Assembly: GCA_025055055.1 (NCBI GenBank)
Contig: JANWYX010000016.1
Location: forward strand, 1-10,000
From: Caldilinea sp.
Lineage (GTDB): Bacteria > Chloroflexota > Anaerolineae > Caldilineales > Caldilineaceae
Reading direction: 5' to 3'
DNA: 10,000 bases
This document shows positions 1 to 10,000 of the stretch, piece after piece. The notes beneath the pieces are model-generated. The model was not told the DNA's origin. It searched no databases and was given only the letters and a program-made list of their open reading frames with translations. A program made the position numbers and the translations under genes. How positions within the stretch are numbered: position 1 is the stretch's first letter; every line of letters begins with the position of its first letter.

Positions 1-1299
1 GCCGAGCCACGGTCGCCCATGCGTGAAGCCGGCGTTCGGCTCTGCGCTCCACTGGTAAGGCGAGCGCCCGCGATCGCGCGATTTGGCCCGCACTTCTTGA
101 AAGGCCGCCTGCGGATCGACGCCCGCCGCCACTCTTTCCCGATAGAGGTTGACCGTGCCGACGTCATTGTATTCCTCTATCGTATTGTAGTAGGCGTTGG
201 TCATCCCGATCTCTTCGCCCTGATAGATAAAAGGTGTGCCTTCGAGCGTCAGGAGCAGGGTGGCGAAGAGCTTGGCCGATTCCTCACGATAGCGCGTCTC
301 ATCGCCGAAACAGGAGACAATACGCGGCTGATCGTGGTTGCTGAAGGCGAGACCCACCCAGCCGCGATCATGCAAGCCGAGCTGCCAGCGCGTGAGAATC
401 TCCTTCAATTTCTGCGCGTCCCGACCGACCGTGTTGTAATAGTCGGTATGCTCGAAGAGGAACGCCATGTTCAGCTCCCTGCGCTCCGGCGCCGAGACGG
501 CGATGGCATCCTCAATTGTCAAGGCAGCGCACTCTCCCACCGTCATGATGTCGTAGTGCGCAAACACAGCGCGATTCAGCTCTTGCATGTACTCATGAAA
601 GCGCGGCCCGTTGCAAAAGTGTTGAAGGGAAAAGACATAGCGCCCCTCCCCTGGGTTGTCGGGCAGGCCGGGGGCTTTTGAGATCAGATTGATGGCGTCC
701 AGCCGAAAGCCGTCGATCCCTTTTTCCAACCACCAGCGCACGATCTGCTGCACTTCGCTGCGCACGGCAGGGTTTTCCCAGTTAAGGTCAGGCTGCTGAG
801 GCGAAAAGATATGCAGATAATACTGTCCGGTGATTGCATCGAACGTCCAGGCAGATCGGCTGAAATGGCCGGCCCAGTTATTGGGCTCGCGCCCGTCTCG
901 GCCATCGCGCCAAATGTAATAGTCTCGGTAGGGATTTGTGCGATTGCGGCGGCTTTCGACAAACCACCGGTGTTGGTCGGAAGTGTGATTGACGACCAAG
1001 TCCATGATCACCCGTATCCCTCGTCGGTGGGCCTCCGCCAGGAGAAGCTCCAGGTCGTCCATTGTTCCGAATTTGGGGTTCAGGGCGAAATAGTCGCTGA
1101 TGTCGTAGCCGTTGTCTACCTCCGGCGAGGCGTAAATCGGGTTCAGCCAGAGCACATCGACGCCCAGATGCTGCAACACATCAAGTTTTTCGACAATGCC
1201 GAGCAGATCGCCGACGCCGTCGCCGTTGCTATCGTAAAAACTTTTTGGATAAATCTGGTAGACGACTGCTTCTTTCCACCAGCGCCGCAATTCACTCAT
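1..1299 (-). CDS. GH13 alpha-glucosidase (oligo-1,6-glucosidase / maltase type), 3' end beyond window
   Basis: This enzyme hydrolyses the terminal alpha-linked glucose of short malto- or isomalto-oligosaccharides. The 433 codons visible are the N-terminal part of a family usually about 550 residues long. Seen in the sequence: the metal-loop pattern DSNGDGVGD at 23-31, region I DLVVNHTS at 100-107, the nucleophile region GFRLDAIN at 197-204 (D201), the acid/base TVGEC at 253-257 (E256), and FSNHDQPR at 319-326 with the transition-state Asp D323. The catalytic triad is intact. The residue after the nucleophile is Ala202. Enzymes specific for 1,6 links usually have Val there, so this one may prefer alpha-1,4 links or be broad (inference). 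The ATG at 1299 overlaps the upstream GT26 stop as ATGA. A Shine-Dalgarno GGAGAGG at 1312-1306 lies inside the last GT26 codons with a 6-nt spacer, so the two genes are probably translationally coupled. No signal peptide is visible, so it is likely cytoplasmic. Confidence 0.95.
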   Translation of the reverse strand, partial: MSELRRWWKEAVVYQIYPKSFYDSNGDGVGDLLGIVEKLDVLQHLGVDVLWLNPIYASPEVDNGYDISDYFALNPKFGTMDDLELLLAEAHRRGIRVIMDLVVNHTSDQHRWFVESRRNRTNPYRDYYIWRDGRDGREPNNWAGHFSRSAWTFDAITGQYYLHIFSPQQPDLNWENPAVRSEVQQIVRWWLEKGIDGFRLDAINLISKAPGLPDNPGEGRYVFSLQHFCNGPRFHEYMQELNRAVFAHYDIMTVGECAALTIEDAIAVSAPERRELNMAFLFEHTDYYNTVGRDAQKLKEILTRWQLGLHDRGWVGLAFSNHDQPRIVSCFGDETRYREESAKLFATLLLTLEGTPFIYQGEEIGMTNAYYNTIEEYNDVGTVNLYRERVAAGVDPQAAFQEVRAKSRDRGRSPYQWSAEPNAGFTHGRPWLG

Positions 1300-2087
1300 T
1301 GTTTGCCTCTCCACTGTTGTAACAACACCAAGCCGACAAAGACCGGCAACTTCAGCATGCGCCGCCAACGCCAGGGCTGGGTGATCAACCGATGCAGCCA
1401 TTCTAGGTTGCGTCTTCGCATCCACAGAGGCGCGCGCGGAGCGACGCCGGCCGTAAAATCGAATGCGCCGCCGACGCCGATAGCCACCGCCGCCGGCAGC
1501 TCATGGCGGCGGCGGTCAATCCAAAAATCCTGACGCGGATGCCCGTAGGCGACGAACAAAATATCCGGTGCAGTCGTTTCCAGTCTCGTCCGAATCTCTG
1601 GCCACTCGGCCTCGGCAGGGCTACCTGCATAGCAACCGGCGACCTGCAGCCCTGGATAGCGCGCCGCCAGAATCGCTGCAGTGCGCTCGGCGACGCCGGG
1701 CGCAGCTCCTAGAAAATAAACGCGCCACCCGCGCAGCGCCGCCCGTTCACAGATGTAATCAATACCGTCCGAGCCGGTGACGCGCTCGCGCAGAGGGCGA
1801 CCCATCCGCTGCGCCGCCCAGAGCACGCCGGCGCCGTCAGGCACACGCAGATCCGCGCGCGCCAACGCCGCCGCAAATGCCGGATTGCGTTGCGCGTCGA
1901 CCAGAAACTCCGGATTGACGGTGCAGATTTGGCGGCATGGAACACCGAGGCCCTCAGATGCGCGACGCTGCATCACCCAAGCATCGATCAGATCGAGCGT
2001 AAGCGCAAAATCGACGCAGTCGATTGCCACGCCGAGGATATTCACCTGTTGAGGGCGCGCAAAGTTAACCACGGCGGACGTCTTCAA
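1296..2087 (-). CDS. WecG/TagA/CpsF family (GT26) glycosyltransferase
   Basis: A 263-residue glycosyltransferase of the family that adds a sugar, classically N-acetylmannosamine, to a lipid-linked precursor of teichoic acid, enterobacterial common antigen or exopolysaccharide at the inner membrane face. Seen: CTVNPEFL at 55-62 (T56 and N58 in the donor pocket), VPDGAGVLW at 82-90 with D84 at the position of the proposed catalytic base of TagA, FLGAAPGV at 125-132, YGHPRQDFWI at 181-190 and GVGGAFDFTAG at 204-214. The basic C-terminal tail RRRNLEWLHRL at 224-234 is the appendage known in TagA for membrane binding and active-site closure. The start used is TTG at 2087, 17 nt after the GT4 stop. 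No good Shine-Dalgarno sits at the usual distance (only GAAGAG directly abutting it), and GTG codons at residues 6 and 15 are alternatives. It lies in one operon with the GT4 gene. The donor sugar cannot be read from the sequence. Confidence 0.92.
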   Translation of the reverse strand: MKTSAVVNFARPQQVNILGVAIDCVDFALTLDLIDAWVMQRRASEGLGVPCRQICTVNPEFLVDAQRNPAFAAALARADLRVPDGAGVLWAAQRMGRPLRERVTGSDGIDYICERAALRGWRVYFLGAAPGVAERTAAILAARYPGLQVAGCYAGSPAEAEWPEIRTRLETTAPDILFVAYGHPRQDFWIDRRRHELPAAVAIGVGGAFDFTAGVAPRAPLWMRRRNLEWLHRLITQPWRWRRMLKLPVFVGLVLLQQWRGKQ

Positions 2088-2104
2088 CTCTTCAGTAGGT
2101 GGGC

Positions 2105-3256
<1,152 letters not shown>

Positions 3257-3264
3257 GACCGAGA

Positions 3265-3270
3265 ATTATG
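3265..3270 (-). promoter_or_regulatory. Possible -10 element for the GT4 operon
   Basis: CATAAT (5 of 6 matches to TATAAT) on the minus strand, with 8 nt between it and the GT4 ATG at 3256. Transcription would then begin 0-2 nt before the start codon, which fits the lack of a Shine-Dalgarno. No recognisable -35 box sits 16-18 bp upstream, so the call is weak. Confidence 0.3.
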
Positions 3271-3304
3271 ATGTTGCGCACAAACTTTTATCTACGGCCC
3301 ATTG

Positions 3305-3333
3305 TTTTCAGAATCCCCCATTGCGTGTATACT
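3305..3333 (+). promoter_or_regulatory. Predicted sigma70-type promoter for the plus-strand membrane-protein run
   Basis: A -35 like TTTTCA (3305-3310, 4 of 6) and -10 TATACT (3328-3333, 5 of 6) are separated by 17 bp. The expected start of transcription is about 3340, exactly on the ATG of the 44-codon ORF. This is the only good promoter seen before the run at 3500-7092. If the small ORF is not translated, the 3500 gene would have a leader of about 160 nt. Confidence 0.45.
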
Positions 3334-3339
3334 AGCTTT

Positions 3340-3474
3340 ATGGACAAGTTGCGTCAATTTGATGCAGCACTTGAAGATAGCGCTTCACCGGCGGTCAGAC
3401 ACGCTGTCCAAGCGTTGCATCTTTCAATGCTTGTGGTGATGCAAATGCTTTTCGGCGTCAGAGGCGCTCATTAG
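3340..3474 (+). CDS. Small 44-residue ORF of unknown function, possibly leaderless
   Basis: Unrecognised product. The N-terminal half is charged (MDKLRQFDAALEDS) and the C-terminal half has a short hydrophobic stretch, LHLSMLVVMQMLFGV (27-41), too short and mixed for a sure membrane helix. In favour: the ATG coincides with the predicted start of transcription from the TATACT promoter, and the ORF lies just upstream of the membrane-protein run on the same strand. Against: there is no Shine-Dalgarno, third-position GC is clearly lower than in neighbouring genes, and such a short ORF can arise by chance. A run of seven T residues (3476-3482) follows the stop, with no convincing hairpin before it. 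Confidence 0.3.
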   Translation: MDKLRQFDAALEDSASPAVRHAVQALHLSMLVVMQMLFGVRGAH

Positions 3475-3845
3475 ATTTTTTTGGAAAGCGTCGCCGCGTG
3501 TGAGCATGATCTCGGCTCCGTCTTTGCTCGGCAACAGCCTTTGGGTGTTAGGGCTTGCCGGCATATTGGCAACCTTCAGTTATATGAGCTGGCTGCGCAG
3601 CATGCGACAATGGTCCTGGCGCAAGACGCTGAAGACGCCTGTATTTCTAACGCCGTTCACCTGTTCACTCTTTTTGTTCAGCGGCGGCATTGCCCTAACA
3701 GTCCTTTTCTCCGAAGCGCCCACACCGCAGTGGCAAACGATCGCCTGGAGCGTACTGACGCTGTTGTTTGGAGTCCAGACGCTTGCCTACGCATGGGCGG
3801 GTCGCCATGGCGGTTGGGATGCTCCCATTGAGGGAAAGAACGATC

Positions 3846-5465
<1,620 letters not shown>

Positions 5466-5476
5466 CAGAACCCACA

Positions 5477-6280
<804 letters not shown>

Positions 6281-6291
6281 GAGAACAGCGC

Positions 6292-7092
<801 letters not shown>

Positions 7093-7256
7093 GACGCAAC
7101 GGAGTTGCTTCCTGCGCCCTGCCCGCTCCACGGCCTCGAAGACTAAATCTCCCTGGAAGCTAGGTAGAGGGTTGCGCCTGGCGCCGGCGGCGTTTCGGGC
7201 GGGCCGCAAGATTGCAGGCGGCGCAGTGCCCCGTCACCCACCGTTGCGCAACCGGT
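7093..7256. other. Convergent intergenic region with weak hairpins
   Basis: This is the gap between the amidase stop (plus) and the xpt stop (minus). It holds a small hairpin GCAAC-GGA-GTTGC (7096-7108) right after the amidase, followed by only two T residues. A near-palindrome ACCGTTGCGCAACCGGT at 7240-7256 is followed on the plus strand by TTTATTTCT. The second could end plus-strand transcription, but its stem is short and imperfect. Nothing else is seen. Confidence 0.3.
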
Positions 7257-7865
<609 letters not shown>

Positions 7866-8040
7866 GGGTTACACTCCTCTTCGGTCAAGAGTAGCTCAAA
7901 AAACGCATCATAGAGGCGCCGAGCGTACAGAGTTCACTAAGGGGAGGCTCTACAGCCTCTGCGGTGAAACAATCGCGTTGCCGGTGTAACGCCTGCTTTC
8001 GTCAACGTCGGAGTGCAGGCGCATCGACAAAAAGGACAAC
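7866..8040 (-). promoter_or_regulatory. Predicted ~175-nt structured leader upstream of xpt (unclassified)
   Basis: If transcription starts near 8040 from the promoter at 8047-8075, the xpt message has a leader rich in inverted repeats. In 5' to 3' order on the minus strand they are: CGCATCG/CGATGCG (8046-8040 with 8026-8020), CGCCTGC/GCAGGCG (8021-8015 with 7996-7990), GCGTT/AACGC (7992-7988 with 7979-7975), and GAGGCT-GTAG-AGCCTC (7959-7944). Neighbouring arms overlap, so some hairpins exclude others. A run of six U (7903-7898) lies 33 nt before the GTG, preceded by GATGCG, a third copy of an arm. The conserved core of the purine riboswitch is absent. The class, and whether it regulates at all, are unknown. 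Confidence 0.4.
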
Positions 8041-8043
8041 GAT

Positions 8044-8093
<50 letters not shown>

Positions 8094-8120
8094 TCGCACA
8101 GGCAATCCGTTCAAAAGCGC

Positions 8121-8149
8121 TTGACAAACGTTGCACGCGCCTGTAAACT
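8121..8149 (+). promoter_or_regulatory. Predicted sigma70 promoter of lacI-family gene
   Basis: A perfect -35 TTGACA (8121-8126), a 17-bp spacer and -10 TAAACT (8144-8149) give an expected start near 8156. The operator palindrome begins on the last base of the -10. Because transcription starts at about 8156, any translation start before that point is excluded. Confidence 0.7.
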
Positions 8150-8162
8150 GCACACGTGTGCA
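8149..8162. promoter_or_regulatory. LacI-family operator O1 (autoregulatory)
   Basis: TGCACACGTGTGCA is a perfect 14-bp palindrome with a central CG, as is typical for LacI-family operators where the hinge helix opens the central CpG. It is centred on the predicted start of transcription of the repressor gene, so binding would block RNA polymerase. The identical core recurs at 9467-9480. Confidence 0.75.
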
Positions 8163-8196
8163 CAATTGTTTGACGAGATTGAAACTGAGGGCGAAC

Positions 8197-9294
<1,098 letters not shown>

Positions 9295-9426
9295 ATGTCG
9301 ATTGTTGCCTAAAGCAACCAATCCGTCGCCGTCTGAATTCGCCGCTGCGGACGAATCCCTTGCTTCCGAATCCACCGTTGCAGCCGGCGTCAAGCGCTCG
9401 TTTCAAAAAATTGAAAATTTGGGGTC
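9295..9426 (+). other. Intergenic region after lacI with hairpin and AT-rich block
   Basis: Directly after the lacI stop, GATTGTTGC (9300-9308) and GCAACCAATC (9314-9323) form a 9-bp stem with one bulged C and the loop CTAAA. No T-run follows, so a Rho-independent terminator is doubtful. The rest has no supported gene. Confidence 0.4.
9401..9420 (+). promoter_or_regulatory. AT-rich UP-like element upstream of transaldolase promoter
   Basis: An A/T-only run with two exceptions occupies about -60 to -41 relative to the predicted start at 9462. It contains the inverted repeat TTTCAA-AAAA-TTGAAA (9401-9416). Its position and composition match a UP element contacted by the RNA polymerase alpha subunit. 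It stands out from the GC-rich surroundings. Confidence 0.45.
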
Positions 9427-9489
<63 letters not shown>

Positions 9490-9555
9490 GGTCTCTCCAT
9501 ACCCCAATGGACGTTGCTCAAAAACCTATCTCTTTGCATACAAGCGAACGGCCGT

Positions 9556-9593
9556 GCGCTGGAGGTCGAACGCATTGATTCAAGGTCCAGCGC
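9556..9593 (+). promoter_or_regulatory. Hairpin in the 5' leader of the transaldolase gene
   Basis: GCGCTGGA (9556-9563) and TCCAGCGC (9586-9593) are perfect complements, with a 22-nt loop, extendable by two wobble pairs. The stem ends 11 nt before the Shine-Dalgarno GGGAGG. It is part of a predicted leader of about 155 nt. It could tune translation or mRNA stability, but no known class is recognised. Confidence 0.35.
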
Positions 9594-9616
9594 GTAAAAC
9601 TGTTGGGAGGAAACGC

Positions 9617-10000
<384 letters not shown>

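Noticed and set aside
19..681. A 220-codon plus-strand ORF
   Set aside because: It lies opposite the GH13 gene, which has all catalytic motifs intact in the minus-strand frame.
811..1533. A 240-codon plus-strand ORF
   Set aside because: It spans the antisense of both the GH13 and GT26 genes and has no recognisable features or ribosome binding site.
7907..7912. Proximal -10 box TATGAT for xpt
   Set aside because: No -35-like hexamer at 16-18 bp. The distal promoter at 8047-8075 is much better, though a minor start here cannot be excluded.
7944..7959. GAGGCT/AGCCTC hairpin as a transcription terminator
   Set aside because: No T-run directly follows on either strand. It is kept only as part of the xpt leader.
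7866..8040. Guanine/purine riboswitch before xpt
   Set aside because: The conserved joining and loop sequences of that class are not present; the hairpin order differs too.
8131..8196. N-terminal extension of the LacI-family protein from an earlier TTG
   Set aside because: It would include the promoter spacer, -10 and operator as coding sequence; the TTG at 8197 has a good ribosome binding site.
9507..9578. A 23-codon ORF in the transaldolase leader
   Set aside because: No Shine-Dalgarno and no run of regulatory codons that would suggest a leader peptide.

Overview
The window comes from a GC-rich bacterium. The best guess is a Chloroflexota member of the Caldilinea/Anaerolineae type. This rests on gene content and style: SH3b proteins with Pro/Thr linkers, polytopic tryptophan-rich membrane proteins, and an Xpt/LacI/transaldolase neighbourhood. 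No rRNA or other taxonomic marker is present, so this is inference. There are no mobile elements, tRNAs, rRNAs or CRISPR arrays.

Layout. (1) Positions 1-3256, minus strand: a tight three-gene run read right to left. It holds a GT4 glycosyltransferase, a WecG/TagA/CpsF (GT26) glycosyltransferase starting 17 bp later, and a GH13 alpha-glucosidase whose ATG overlaps the GT26 stop (ATGA); the glucosidase runs off the left edge. (2) Positions 3257-3499: a divergent promoter region with a possible 44-codon small ORF. (3) Positions 3500-7092, plus strand: a compact run of a three-TM protein, a single-pass protein with four external SH3b repeats and a cytoplasmic 12-residue tandem repeat, an eight-TM tryptophan-rich protein, and a nitrilase-superfamily amidase. 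(4) Positions 7257-7865, minus strand: a xanthine phosphoribosyltransferase preceded by a predicted leader of about 175 nt with several inverted repeats. (5) Positions 8121-10000, plus strand: a LacI-family repressor gene, then a transaldolase-family gene cut by the right edge.

The clearest regulatory signal is in part 5. The lacI promoter and the transaldolase promoter each have a TTGACA -35 box, a 17-bp spacer and a perfect palindrome sharing the 14-bp core TGCACACGTGTGCA near the predicted transcription start. This points to an autoregulated sugar regulon that starts here and continues beyond the window. The least explained parts are the leader upstream of xpt, the WxL-type 12-residue repeat in the SH3b protein, and the membrane-protein run of part 3, for which no function is assigned.
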